NCBI RefSeq assembly: GCF_947623445.1
Contig: NC_135246.1
Location: 1,800,501 to 1,864,500, forward strand
Length of the DNA: 64,000 nt
Direction of reading: 5' to 3'
Origin: Clavelina lepadiformis
Lineage: Eukaryota > Chordata > Ascidiacea > Aplousobranchia > Clavelinidae
The position numbers and the translations under genes were made by a program. A model generated the notes under the pieces. It did not search any database and was not told where the DNA came from. It was given only the letters and a program-made list of their open reading frames with translations. Below, one piece after another: positions 26,695 through 37,173 of this stretch (positions are counted from its first letter, which is position 1; each line of letters opens with the position of its first letter).

Positions 26695-26882
26695 GAGCAT
26701 ACAGCGACTAAATGGAGCGTATAAACATCTAAATATTTTTGGAACGTCGAGATTTGATTTCAATTTACAAAACAAATAAATCTCAATTTGGTTCTATAAA
26801 AACTGCCTCAAACTTTACAAACGTACATTGTGAGAATAAGCCAATAGTTGGCTTTTATACTGTGAGTTGATTCATTCGAAAG

Positions 26883-26955
26883 CGAGCACGGCAGGACTCG
26901 AACCTGCAATCTTCTGATCCGAAGTCAGACGCGTTATCCATTACGCTACGTGCCC
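26883..26955 (-). tRNA. trnR-ucg: tRNA-Arg(TCG), unit 13
   Basis: Consensus copy. Confidence 0.96.
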
Positions 26956-27309
26956 TGTCAAGGAAAAGCAATCAGCGTAACTTCCATCAATACGAGGTTG
27001 GTGTAATCTAATTTGATTGGTGGTGAACCTCGTTCACATGGCAAGTTCTTCCAAGTACAGGACTGACCTGAAAATATCGTTAAATGCATGACAGATCCCC
27101 CTGCACCAGTTAATTGCAAAAGTGCTCCTGAGTCGTGCTTAAACTAACAATTTCACCACATGGAACAGATTGCTCGTGTCCGTCAAATATAAACTTCATA
27201 TGTCTCAAATCCTTTCTCGGTAAAATAAACTGGTAGATATTTGGATTTTAAAACTAAGCAAAAATATCTTATTAGCTTTGATTGCCTACGAATTCGTAAA
27301 AATCTTGAA

Positions 27310-27382
27310 CGAGCGCGCCAGGATTCGAACCTGGAATCTTCTGATCCGTAGTCAGACGCGTTATCCATTGCGCCACGCACCC
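27310..27382 (-). tRNA. trnR-acg: tRNA-Arg(ACG), unit 13
   Basis: Fully paired acceptor. Confidence 0.97.
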
Positions 27383-27720
27383 ACAAGTTTTTACAAAATG
27401 TCATTTACGTAATCCCTGTAATAATGAATTTACCTCAGTTAAAATTTCAATATATTAAATGCATTTATACATAACAAAACATTAGTTACGTCAAGGTTCG
27501 TGTTTTAGGAGATGTATTGTATATATTTGAAGAAGGGGCAAATGTCTGATTTTATCACTTAATTTGTAGTAACATTACCAAGAATACAGTCGCGATTACC
27601 TTTTGCATACAAAGTATAGGTATGCCTACGATTACACCATACTCGTATATGACAGAATTCACGTACCTCTAACTCCCGCTGTAAATAGGATTAATATATA
27701 GATTGGATAGTTTGCCCTTA

Positions 27721-28150
27721 AGAGGGGTCAAAGACCTAAAACTAAGATCTTTATGAATTTGTTGTACTCCTACGTAGGGCTTTAAAGAAGCTATTTAGAC
27801 CAATCAGAAGGCAGCATGTTTTGTAGCCTAGAAATTGCACTAGCAGTTGGCGTGCTTTAATGTCCCGGGACTCGTGCAGAATTAGGCTAAAAATTAGCAT
27901 GAAAATAGCTAAGATTGGGTTTTTTAAACCAAAACTTTTAGTGTATATTTTGCGCCTCTGTGAAAAATGTTTGAATCATGGTTTTTTGATGGCATTTTAT
28001 GGAATGGTAGTTCAAAGCATACTGAACTGACATTCGAAATTTCAGAGAGCCCAATGGAGGAATTTTTGAGTAATCAGTTTTTAGTAAGCAAATTTACTGT
28101 ATGAAAAAACAAACAAAGATTTTATGGCATTTTTGGTGTTTGACCCCTCT
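27721..28150. mobile_element. MITE in unit 13 (reference copy)
   Basis: A 430 bp non-coding insert. Its ends are inverted repeats: left AGAGGGGTCAAAGACCTAAA, right on the reverse strand AGAGGGGTCAAACACCAAAA. It is flanked by TTA (or TTAA) on the left and TGA (or TGAA) on the right. Units U22-U24 have an unoccupied site reading CCTTAAATAC or CCATAAATAC at the same place, so the boundaries come from comparing filled and empty sites. A TTA target suggests PIF/Harbinger and TTAA suggests piggyBac; the sequence does not decide. No transposase frame inside. Confidence 0.75.
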
Positions 28151-28549
28151 TGAAATACAAATTTTCGTTTTTCTCATGCCAAGTTTTACCTACATCTTGA
28201 ACGCCATCTTAAAATTGGAAACACTTCATTTTCTAGGATAATTCCAAGGCCAAAACACAATACCGACCATGTTGGCACTGATTGGTGGAAACGTATTTTA
28301 AAAGCCCTACGTAAGAGTCTAACAAACTTAGAAAAGTTTAAGTTTTTCACAAACACGTTTCCTTCATACATAGCACTCGTAATATTATCTTTACGCGATG
28401 AGAAACTTTTCGTACGTTTACAAAACTACTGCTTTTATGTTAATATTTGAAGTTTGATTTTTACGCATTAAAATAAGTTTTACGGCCCAATGTGTGTACA
28501 AACTAATTAAGTCAGCAGTGTACCATACACGAAACAGAATGGTTTTAAC
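28151..28549. other. Spacer between the MITE and the next 7SL (unit 14; same in all units)
   Basis: About 400 bp, downstream of 7SL on the minus strand. It contains a 61-codon minus-strand frame kept in most units. Changes between subfamilies are mostly amino-acid replacing, so I do not call it a gene. No known small RNA recognised. Confidence 0.55.
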
Positions 28550-28553
28550 AAAA
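28550..28553 (-). terminator. Pol III T4 stop of 7SL (unit 14)
   Basis: TTTT just after the 3' strand of helix 5. It is T4 in most units, T6 in U1, and interrupted in U25. Confidence 0.75.
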
Positions 28554-28850
28554 GAGAGTTGAGTCCAATTATATTAACCGGGCTACGAGACTCGGCCTAT
28601 TCACGGGTGCTGTCCGGCTACTGGTCAACGCAGGAACTCTTGGCTGCTCCCTTACGGACCTGACCCGGTTCGTTCCTTCTTGGACAACCTGGACACCTTA
28701 CGTTCCCATAAGACGGCCATATTGACGCTGAGCTTAGCGCGGACACCTGCTCGACATAGGTCCAAGTACCCCACATTTCCCAGTTTCAAGTTGTTCAACA
28801 ACTCCAGCTTCCAAGTAACTGGATTACAGGCGTGCGCCACAACGCCCGGC
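28550..28850 (-). ncRNA. 7SL: 7SL (SRP) RNA, unit 14 (reference copy)
   Basis: RNA scaffold of the signal recognition particle, which pauses translation and targets nascent secretory proteins to the ER. The length of about 300 nt is typical of metazoan 7SL. The 5' Alu domain starts GCCGGGCG and continues GTGGCGC and GCCTGTAATCC, including the UGUAA turn bound by SRP9/14. The S domain has GGTGTCCGCGCTAAGC and GTCAATATGG (helix 6, SRP19 side). Helix 8 follows with AGGTC, a GTAA tetraloop and GGAGCAGC, then GACCAGTAG, the SRP54 site. The 3' strand GTGAATAGGCC and a terminal CAACTC that can pair with 5' GAGTTG close helix 5. A T4 run ends the gene. The 5' end is set by homology and may be off by a few bases. 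This is a full SRP RNA, not an Alu-type SINE, because the complete S domain is present. Confidence 0.95.
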
Positions 28851-28875
28851 GAGCATACAGCGACTAAATGGAGCG

Positions 28876-28881
28876 TATAAA
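28876..28881 (-). promoter_or_regulatory. TATA-like box of 7SL (unit 14)
   Basis: TTTATA at -31 to -26 from the assumed 7SL start. The same element sits at the same offset in the other units, except U24, where it reads TTGATA. Confidence 0.6.
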
Positions 28882-28899
28882 CATCTAAATATTTTTGGA

Positions 28900-28904
28900 A
28901 CGTC
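28900..28904 (-). promoter_or_regulatory. GACGT element upstream of 7SL (unit 14)
   Basis: GACGT at about -54 to -50, conserved in every unit including the diverged edge copies. Human 7SL depends on an ATF/CRE site (TGACGT core) near -50, so this half-site is a plausible counterpart. Its function here is inferred. Confidence 0.45.
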
Positions 28905-28953
28905 GAGATTTGATTTCAATTTACAAAACAAATAAATCTCAATTTGGTTCTAT

Positions 28954-28958
28954 AAAAA
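28954..28958 (-). terminator. First T5 run downstream of tRNA-Arg(TCG) (unit 14)
   Basis: The first run of four or more T on the minus strand after this tRNA lies 80 nt past its 3' end. Nearer the gene there is only TTTC, 4 nt away. Confidence 0.5.
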
Positions 28959-29038
28959 CTGCCTCAAACTTTACAAACGTACATTGTGAGAATAAGCCAA
29001 TAGTTGGCTTTTATACTGTGAGTTGATTCATTCGAAAG

Positions 29039-29111
29039 CGAGCACGGCAGGACTCGAACCTGCAATCTTCTGATCCGAAGTCAGACGCGTTATCCATTAC
29101 GCTACGTGCCC
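29039..29111 (-). tRNA. trnR-ucg: tRNA-Arg(TCG), unit 14 (reference copy)
   Basis: Intronless 73 nt tRNA reading CGA codons. The acceptor GGGCACG pairs with CGTGCTC (one G2-U71 wobble) and the discriminator is G73. D arm GCGT...ACGC, anticodon arm TCTGA-CTTCGGA-TCAGA with TCG at 34-36, and T arm GCAGG-TTCGAGT-CCTGC. A box TAGCGTAATGG and B box GGTTCGAGTCC fit the Pol III internal promoter consensus. CCA is not encoded. It lies 188 bp upstream of the 7SL gene on the same strand. Confidence 0.97.
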
Positions 29112-29465
29112 TGTCAAGGAAAAGCAATCAGCGTAACTTCCATCAATACGAGGTTGGTGTAATCTAATTTGATTGGTGGTGAACCTCGTTCACATGGCAA
29201 GTTCTTCCAAGTACAGGACTGACCTGAAAATATCGTTAAATGCATGACAGATCCCCCTGCACCAGTTAATTGCAAAAGTGCTCCTGAGTCGTGCTTAAAC
29301 TAACAATTTCACCACATGGAACAGATTGCTCGTGTCCGTCAAATATAAACTTCATATGTCTCAAATCCTTTCTCGGTAAAATAAACTGGTAGATATTTGG
29401 ATTTTAAAACTAAGCAAAAATATCTGATTAGTTTTGATTGTCTACGAATTCGTAAAAAGCTTGAA
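29112..29465. other. Spacer between the two tRNA genes (unit 14; same in all units)
   Basis: About 354 bp, conserved between subfamilies only in patches. I see no further RNA gene or credible coding frame. It contains the stop of tRNA-Arg(ACG) and the 5' flank of tRNA-Arg(TCG). Confidence 0.6.
29454..29458 (-). terminator. Pol III T5 stop of tRNA-Arg(ACG) (unit 14)
   Basis: TTTTT begins 8 nt past the tRNA 3' end, the usual distance; present in nearly all units. Confidence 0.8.
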
Positions 29466-29538
29466 CGAGCGAGCCAGGATTCGAACCTGGAATCTTCTGA
29501 TCCGTAGTCAGACGCGTTATCCATTGCGCCACGCACCC
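29466..29538 (-). tRNA. trnR-acg: tRNA-Arg(ACG), unit 14 (reference for the mismatch type)
   Basis: Intronless 73 nt tRNA; A34 is expected to become inosine and read CGU/CGC/CGA. Acceptor GGGTGCG, D arm GCGC...ACGC, anticodon loop CTACGGA, T arm CCAGG-TTCGAAT-CCTGG. A box TGGCGCAATGG and B box GGTTCGAATCC are intact. The acceptor 3' strand is CTCGCTC, so C6 faces U67; the other class (for example U4) has CGCGCTC and pairs fully. Fourteen of the 24 copies share the mismatch. Confidence 0.92.
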
Positions 29539-29876
29539 ACAAGTTTTTACAAAATGTCATTTACGTAATCCCTGTAATAATGAATTTACCTCAGTTAAAA
29601 TTTCAATATATTATATGCATTTATACATAACAAAACATTAGTTACGTCAAGGTTCGTGTTTTAGGAGATGTATTGTATATATTTGAAGAAGGGGCAAATG
29701 TCTGATTTTATCACTTAATTTGTAGTAACATTACCAAGAATACAGTCGCGATTACCTTTTGCATACAAAGTATAGGTATGCCTACGATTACACCATACTC
29801 GTATATGACAGAATTCACGTACCTCTAACTCCCGCTGTAAATAGGATTAATATATAGATTGGATAGTTTGCCCTTA
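29539..29876. other. Spacer between tRNA-Arg(ACG) and the MITE (unit 14; same in all units)
   Basis: About 338 bp. The 5' flank of the tRNA contains a palindromic TTACGTAA-type site about 25 bp upstream, well conserved between units and of unknown role. No other gene seen. Confidence 0.55.
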
Positions 29877-30306
29877 AGAGGGGTCAAAGACCTAAAACTA
29901 AGATCTTTTTGAATTTGTTGTACTCCTACGTAGGGCTTTAAAGAAGCTATTTAGACCAATCAGAAAACAGCATGTTTTGTAGCCTAGAAATTGCAATAGC
30001 AGTTGGCGTGCTTTAATGTCCCTGGACTCGTGCAGAATTAGGCTAAAAATTAGCATGAAAATAGCTAAGATTGGGTTTTTTAAACCAAAACTTTTAGTGT
30101 ATATTTTGCGCCTCTGTGAAAAATGTTTGAATCATGGTTTTTTGATGGCATTTTATGGAATGGTAGTTCAAAGCATACTGAACTGACATTCGAAATTTCA
30201 GAGAGCCCAATGGAGGAATTTTTGAGTAATCAGTTTTTAGTAAGCAAATTTACTGTATGAAAAAACAAACAAAGATTTTATGGCATTTTTGGTGTTTGAC
30301 CCCTCT
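29877..30306. mobile_element. MITE in unit 14
   Basis: ATCTTTTTG variant, carried from here through U21. Confidence 0.7.
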
Positions 30307-30705
30307 TGAAATACAAATTTTCGTTTTTCTCATGCCAAGTTTTACCTACATCTTGAACGCCATCTTAAAATTGGAAACACTTCATTTTCTAGGATAATTC
30401 CAAGGCCAAAACACAATACCGACCATGTTGGCACTGATTGGTGGAAACGTATTTTAAAAGCCCTACGTAAGAGTCTAACAAACTTAGAAAAGTTTAAGTT
30501 TTTCACAAACACGTTTCCTTCATACATAGCACTCGTAATATTATCTTTACGCGATGAGAAACTTTTCGTACGTTTACAAAACTACTGCTTTTATGTTAAT
30601 ATTTGAAGTTTGATTTTTACGCATTAAAATAAGTTTTACGGCCCAATGTGTGTACAAACTAATTAAGTCAGCAGTGTACCATACACGAAACAGAATGGTT
30701 TTAAC

Positions 30706-31006
30706 AAAAGAGAGTTGAGTCCAATTATATTAACCGGGCTACGAGACTCGGCCTATTCACGGGTGCTGTCCGGCTACTGGTCAACGCAGGAACTCTTGGC
30801 TGCTCCCTTACGGACCTGACCCGGTTCGTTCCTTCTTGGACAACCTGGACACCTTACGTTCCCATAAGACGGCCATATTGACGCTGAGCTTAGCGCGGAC
30901 ACCTGCTCGACATAGGTCCAAGTACCCCACATTTCCCAGTTTCAAGTTGTTCAACAACTCCAGCTTCCAAGTAACTGGATTACAGGCGTGCGCCACAACG
31001 CCCGGC
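30706..31006 (-). ncRNA. 7SL: 7SL RNA, unit 15
   Basis: M type, near-identical to U14. Confidence 0.92.
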
Positions 31007-31194
31007 GAGCATACAGCGACTAAATGGAGCGTATAAACATCTAAATATTTTTGGAACGTCGAGATTTGATTTCAATTTACAAAACAAATAAATCTCAATT
31101 TGGTTCTATAAAAACTGCCTCAAACTTTACAAACGTACATTGTGAGAATAAGCCAATAGTTGGCTTTTATACTGTGAGTTGATTCATTCGAAAG

Positions 31195-31267
31195 CGAGCA
31201 CGGCAGGACTCGAACCTGCAATCTTCTGATCCGAAGTCAGACGCGTTATCCATTACGCTACGTGCCC
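31195..31267 (-). tRNA. trnR-ucg: tRNA-Arg(TCG), unit 15
   Basis: Consensus copy. Confidence 0.96.
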
Positions 31268-31621
31268 TGTCAAGGAAAAGCAATCAGCGTAACTTCCATC
31301 AATACGAGGTTGGTGTAATCTAATTTGATTGGTGGTGAACCTCGTTCACATGGCAAGTTCTTCCAAGTACAGGACTGACCTGAAAATATCGTTAAATGCA
31401 TGACAGATCCCCCTGCACCAGTTAATTGCAAAAGTGCTCCTGAGTCGTGCTTAAACTAACAATTTCACCACATGGAACAGATTGCTCGTGTCCGTCAAAT
31501 ATAAACTTCATATGTCTCAAATCCTTTCTCGGTAAAATAAACTGGTAGATATTTGGATTTTAAAACTAAGCAAAAATATCTGATTAGTTTTGATTGTCTA
31601 CGAATTCGTAAAAAGCTTGAA

Positions 31622-31694
31622 CGAGCGAGCCAGGATTCGAACCTGGAATCTTCTGATCCGCAGTCAGACGCGTTATCCATTGCGCCACGCACCC
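31622..31694 (-). tRNA. tRNA-Arg with GCG anticodon, unit 15
   Basis: The anticodon loop reads CTGCGGA, so the anticodon is GCG instead of ACG, in a C6/U67-type body. G34 in this box is rare in eukaryotic nuclear genomes. It may be a chance mutation or a functional variant. Confidence 0.85.
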
Positions 31695-32032
31695 ACAAGT
31701 TTTTACAAAATGTCATTTACGTAATCCCTGTAATAATGAATTTACCTCAGTTAAAATTTCAATATATTAAATGCATTTATACATAACAAAACATTAGTTA
31801 CGTCAAGGTTCGTGTTTTAGGAGATGTATTGTATATATTTGAAGAAGGGGCAAATGTCTGATTTTAAAACGTAATTTGTAGTAACATTACCAAGAATACA
31901 GTCGCGATTACCTTTTGCATACAAAGTATAGGTATGCCTACGATTACACCATACTCGTATATGACAGAATTCACGTACCTCTAACTCCCGCTGTAAATAG
32001 GATTAATATATAGATTGGATAGTTTGCCCTTA

Positions 32033-32462
32033 AGAGGGGTCAAAGACCTAAAACTAAGATCTTTTTGAATTTGTTGTACTCCTACGTAGGGCTTTAAAGA
32101 AGCTATTTAGACCAATCAGAAAACAGCATGTTTTGTAGCCTAAAAATTGCAATAGCAGTTGGCGTGCTTTAATGTCCCGGGACTCGTGCAGAATTAGGCT
32201 AAAAATTAGCATGAAAATAGCTAAGATTGGGTTTTTTAAACCAAAACTTTTAGTGTATATTTTGCGCCTCTGTGAAAAATGTTTGAATCATGGTTTTTTG
32301 ATGGCATTTTATGGAATGGTAGTTCAAAGCATACTGAACAGACATTCGAAATTTCAGAGAGCCCAATGGAGGAATTTTTGAGTAATCAGTTTTTAGTAAG
32401 CAAATTTACTGTATGAAAAAACAAACAAAGATTTTATGGCATTTTTGGTGTTTGACCCCTCT
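32033..32462. mobile_element. MITE in unit 15
   Basis: Private changes CCTAAAAATT and CTGAACAGAC. Confidence 0.7.
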
Positions 32463-32861
32463 TGAAATACAAATTTTCGTTTTTCTCATGCCAAGTTTTA
32501 CCTACATCTTGAACGCCATCTTAAAATTGGAAACACTTCATTTTCTAGGATAATTCCAAGGCCAAAACACAATACCGACCATGTTGGCACTGATTGGTGG
32601 AAACGTATTTTAAAAGCCCTACGTAAGAGTCTAACAAACTTAGAAAAGTTTAAGTTTTTCACAAACACGTTTCCTTCATACATAGCACTCGTAATATTAT
32701 CTTTACGCGATGAGAAACTTTTCGTACGTTTCCAAAACTACTGCTTTTATGTTAATATTTGAAGTTTGATTTTTACGCATTAAAATAAGTTTTACGGCCC
32801 AATTTGTGTACAAACTAATTAAGTCAGCAGTGTACCATACACGAAACAGAATGGTTTTAAC

Positions 32862-33162
32862 AAAAGAGAGTTGAGTCCAATTATATTAACCGGGCTACGA
32901 GACTCGGCTTATTCACGGGTGCTGTCCAGCTACTGGTCAACGCAGGAACTTTTGGCTGCTCCCTTACGGACCTGACCCGGTTCGTTCCTTCTTGGACAAC
33001 CTGGACACCTTACGTTCCCATAAGACGGCCATATTGACGCTGAGCTTAGCGCGGACACCTGCTCGACATAGGTCCAAGTACCCCACATTTCCCAGTTTCA
33101 AGTTGTTCAACAACTCCAGCTTCCAAGTAACTGGATTACAGGGGTGCGCCAAAACGCCCGGC
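32862..33162 (-). ncRNA. 7SL: 7SL RNA, unit 16
   Basis: M type, T at position 11. The Alu domain reads GCGCACCCCTG, shared only with U20. Confidence 0.91.
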
Positions 33163-33350
33163 GAGCATACAGCGACTAAATGGAGCGTATAAACATCTAA
33201 ATATTTTTGGAACGTCGAGATTTGATTTCAATTTACAAAACAAATAAATCTCAATTTGGTTCTATAAAAACTGCCTCAAACTTTACAAACGTACATTGTG
33301 AGAATAAGCCAATAGTTGGCTTTTATACTGTGAGTTGATTCATTCGAAAG

Positions 33351-33423
33351 CGAGCACGGCAGGACTCGAACCTGCAATCTTCTGATCCGAAGTCAGACGC
33401 GTTATCCATTACGCTACGTGCCC
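33351..33423 (-). tRNA. trnR-ucg: tRNA-Arg(TCG), unit 16
   Basis: Consensus copy. Confidence 0.96.
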
Positions 33424-33777
33424 TGTCAAGGAAAAGCAATCAGCGTAACTTCCATCAATACGAGGTTGGTGTAATCTAATTTGATTGGTGGTGAACCTCG
33501 TTCACATGGCAAGTTCTTCGAAGTACAGGACTGACCTGAAAATATCGTTAAATGCATGACAGATCCCCCTGCACCAGTTAATTGCAAAAGTGCTCCTGAG
33601 TCGTGCTTAAACTAACAATTTCACCACATGGAACAGATTGCTCGTGTCCGTCAAATATAAACTTCATATGTCTCAAATCCTTTCTCGGTAAAATAAACTG
33701 GTAGATATTTGGATTTTAAAACTAAGCAAAAATATCTGATTAGTTTTGATTGTCTACGAATTCGTAAAAAGCTTGAA

Positions 33778-33850
33778 CGAGCGAGCCAGGATTCGAACCT
33801 GGAATCTTCTGATCCGTAGTCAGACGCGTTATCCATTGCGCCACGCACCC
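33778..33850 (-). tRNA. trnR-acg: tRNA-Arg(ACG), unit 16, acceptor mismatch
   Basis: C6/U67 type. Confidence 0.9.
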
Positions 33851-34188
33851 ACAAGTTTTTACAAAATGTCATTTACGTAATCCCTGTAATAATGAATTTA
33901 CCTCAGTTAAAATTTCAATATATTATATGCATTTATACATAACAAAACATTAGTTACGTCAAGGTTCGTGTTTTAGGAGATGTATTGTATATATTTGAAG
34001 AAGGGGCAAATGTCTGATTTTATCACTTAATTTGTAGTAACATTACCAAGAATACAGTCGCGATTACCTTTTGCATACAAAGTATAGGTATGCCTACGAT
34101 TACACCATACTCGTATATGACAGAATTCACGTACCTCTAACTCCCGCTGTAAATAGGATTAATATATAGATTGGATAGTTTGCCCTTA

Positions 34189-34618
34189 AGAGGGGTCAAA
34201 GACCTAAAACTAAGATCTTTTTGAATTTGTTGTACTCCTACGTAGGGCTTTAAAGAAGCTATTTAGACCAATCAGAAAACAGCATGTTTTGTAGCCTAGA
34301 AATTGCAATAGCAGTTGGCGTGCTTTAATGTCCCGGGACTCGTGCAGAATTAGGCTAAAAATTAGCATGAAAATAGCTAAGATTGGGTTTTTTAAACCAA
34401 AACTTTTAATGTATATTTTGCGCCTCTGTGAAAAATGTTTGAATCATGGTTTTTTGATGGCATTTTATGGAATGGTAGTTCAAAGCATACTGAACTGACA
34501 TTCGAAATTTCAGAGAGCCCAATGGAGGAATTTTTGAGTAATCAGTTTTTAGTAAGCAAATGTACTGTATGAAAAAACAAACAAAGATTTTATGGCATTT
34601 TTGGTGTTTGACCCCTCT
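34189..34618. mobile_element. MITE in unit 16
   Basis: M type with two private substitutions. Confidence 0.7.
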
Positions 34619-35017
34619 TGAAATACAAATTTTCGTTTTTCTCATGCCAAGTTTTACCTACATCTTGAACGCCATCTTAAAATTGGAAACACTTCATTTT
34701 CTAGGATAATTCCAAGGCCAAAACACAATACCGACCATGTTGGCACTGATTGGTGGAAACGTATTTTAAAAGCCCTACGTAAGAGTCTAACAAACTTAGA
34801 AAAGTTTAAGTTTTTCACAAACACGTTTCCTTCATACATAGCACTCGTAATATTATCTTTACGCGATGAGAAACTTTTCGTACGTTTACAAAACTACTGC
34901 TTTTATGTTAATATTTGAAGTTTGATTTTTACGCATTAAAATAAGTTTTACGGCCCAATGTGTGTACAAACTAATTAAGTCAGCAGTGTACCATACACGA
35001 AACAGAATGGTTTTAAC

Positions 35018-35318
35018 AAAAGAGAGTTGAGTCCAATTATATTAACCGGGCTACGAGACTCGGCCTATTCACGGGTGCTGTCCGGCTACTGGTCAACGCA
35101 GGAACATTTGGCTGCTCCCTTACGGACCTGACCCGGTTCGTTCCTTCTTGGACAACCTGGACACCTTACGTTCCCATAAGACGGCCATATTGACGCTGAG
35201 CTTAGCGCGGACACCTGCTCGACATAGGTCCAAGTACCCCACATTTCCCAGTTTCAAGTTGTTCAACAACTCCAGCTTCCAAGTAACTGGATTACAGGCG
35301 TGCGCCACAACGCCCGGC
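35018..35318 (-). ncRNA. 7SL: 7SL RNA, unit 17
   Basis: M type. One private change in the S domain (CAAATGTTCC). Confidence 0.91.
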
Positions 35319-35506
35319 GAGCATACAGCGACTAAATGGAGCGTATAAACATCTAAATATTTTTGGAACGTCGAGATTTGATTTCAATTTACAAAACAAA
35401 TAAATCTCAATTTGGTTCTATAAAAACTGCCTCAAACTTTACAAACGTACATTGTGAGAATAAGCCAATAGTTGGCTTTTATACTGTGAGTTGATTCATT
35501 CGAAAG

Positions 35507-35579
35507 CGAGCACGGCAGGACTCGAATCTGCAATCTTCTGATCCGAAGTCAGACGCGTTATCCATTACGCTACGTGCCC
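35507..35579 (-). pseudogene. tRNA-Arg(TCG)-like, unit 17, B box damaged
   Basis: The T stem reads GCAGA, so the invariant G53-C61 pair is lost and the B box becomes GATTCGAGTCC. Anticodon TCG is intact, but expression and folding are doubtful. Confidence 0.7.
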
Positions 35580-35933
35580 TGTCAAGGAAAAGCAATCAGC
35601 GTAACTTCCATCAATACGAGGTTGGTGTAATCTAATTTGATTGGTGGTGAACCTCGTTCACATGGCAAGTTCTTCCAAGTACAGGACTGACCTGAAAATA
35701 TCGTTAAATGCATGACAGATCCCCCTGCACCAGTTAATTGCAAAAGTGCTCCTGAGTCGTGCTTAAACTAACAATTTCACCACATGGAACAGATTGCTCG
35801 TGTCCGTCAAATATAAACTTCATATGTCTCAAATCCTTTCTCGGTAAAATAAACTGGTAGATATTTGGATTTTAAAACTAAGCAAAAATATCTGATTAGT
35901 TTTGATTGTCTACGAATTCGTAAAAAGCTTGAA

Positions 35934-36006
35934 CGAGCGAGCCAGGATTCGAACCTGGAATCTTCTGATCCGTAGTCAGACGCGTTATCCATTGCGCCAC
36001 GCACCC
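35934..36006 (-). tRNA. trnR-acg: tRNA-Arg(ACG), unit 17, acceptor mismatch
   Basis: C6/U67 type. Confidence 0.9.
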
Positions 36007-36344
36007 ACAAGTTTTTACAAAATGTCATTTACGTAATCCCTGTAATAATGAATTTACCTCAGTTAAAATTTCAATATATTAAATGCATTTATACATAACA
36101 AAACATTAGTTACGTCAAGGTTCGTGTTTTAGGAGATGTATTGTATATATTTGAAGAAGGGGCAAATGTCTGATTTTATCACTTAATTTGTAGTAACATT
36201 ACCAAGAATACAGTCGCGATTACCTTTTGCATACAAAGTATAGGTATGCCTACGATTACACCATACTCGTATATGACAGAATTCACGTACCTCTAACTCC
36301 CGCTGTAAATAGGATTAATATATAGATTGGATAGTTTGCCCTTA

Positions 36345-36774
36345 AGAGGGGTCAAAGACCTAAAACTAAGATCTTTTTGAATTTGTTGTACTCCTACGTA
36401 GGGCTTTAAAGAAGCTATTTAGACCAATCAGAAAACAGCATGTTTTGTAGCCTAGAAATTGCAATAGCAGTTGGCGTGCTTTAATGTCCCGGGACTCGTG
36501 CAGAATTAGGCTAAAAATTAGCATGAAAATAGCTAAGATTGGGTTTTTTAAACCAAAACTTTTAGTGTATATTTTGCGCCTCTGTGAAAAATGTTTGAAT
36601 CATGGTTTTTTGATGGCATTTTATGGAATGGTAGTTCAAAGCATACTGAACTGACATTCGAAATTTCAGAGAGCCCAATGGAGGAATTTTTGAGTAATCA
36701 GTTTTTAGTAAGCAAATTTACTGTATGAAAAAACAAACAAAGATTTTATGGCATTTTTGGTGTTTGACCCCTCT
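36345..36774. mobile_element. MITE in unit 17
   Basis: M-type consensus. Confidence 0.7.
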
Positions 36775-37173
36775 TGAAATACAAATTTTCGTTTTTCTCA
36801 TGCCAAGTTTTACCTACATCTTGAACGCCATCTTAAAATTGGAAACACTTCATTTTCTAGGATAATTCCAAGGCCAAAACACAATACCGACCATGTTGGC
36901 ACTGATTGGTGGAAACGTATTTTAAAAGCCCTACGTAAGAGTCTAACAAACTTAGAAAAGTTTAAGTTTTTCACAAACACGTTTCCTTCATACATAGCAC
37001 TCGTAATATTATCTTTACGCGATGAGAAACTTTTCGTACGTTTACAAAACTACTGCTTTTATGTTAATATTTGAAGTTTGATTTTTACGCATTAAAATAA
37101 GTTTTACGGCCCAATGTGTGTACAAACTAATTAAGTCAGCAGTGTACCATACACGAAACAGAATGGTTTTAAC

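Noticed and set aside
28186-28371. A 61-codon minus-strand frame in the spacer, present in most units, as a possible multicopy microprotein gene
   Set aside because: Differences between L, M and S versions mostly change amino acids, the frame is lost in U22, and no domain or start context supports it. Array homogenisation explains its recurrence.
28151-28549. A fourth RNA gene (U6, 5S, snoRNA) hidden in the unit spacers
   Set aside because: I looked for U1, U2, U6, 5S and box C/D or H/ACA signatures on both strands and found none. Covariance-model searches would be decisive.
28740-28850. Alu SINE (GGATTACAGGC and ACGCCCGGC look primate-like) or human contamination
   Set aside because: The full 7SL S domain is present, copies differ from human 7SL throughout, and they lie in a regular array with tRNAs. 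The likeness comes from Alu being derived from 7SL.
28652-28880. Paired plus and minus frames over the 7SL gene in every unit
   Set aside because: They are shadows of a structured RNA gene; the sequence matches SRP RNA from end to end.
29339-29560. A 73-codon minus-strand frame repeated in each unit
   Set aside because: It runs through tRNA-Arg(ACG) and its flanks.
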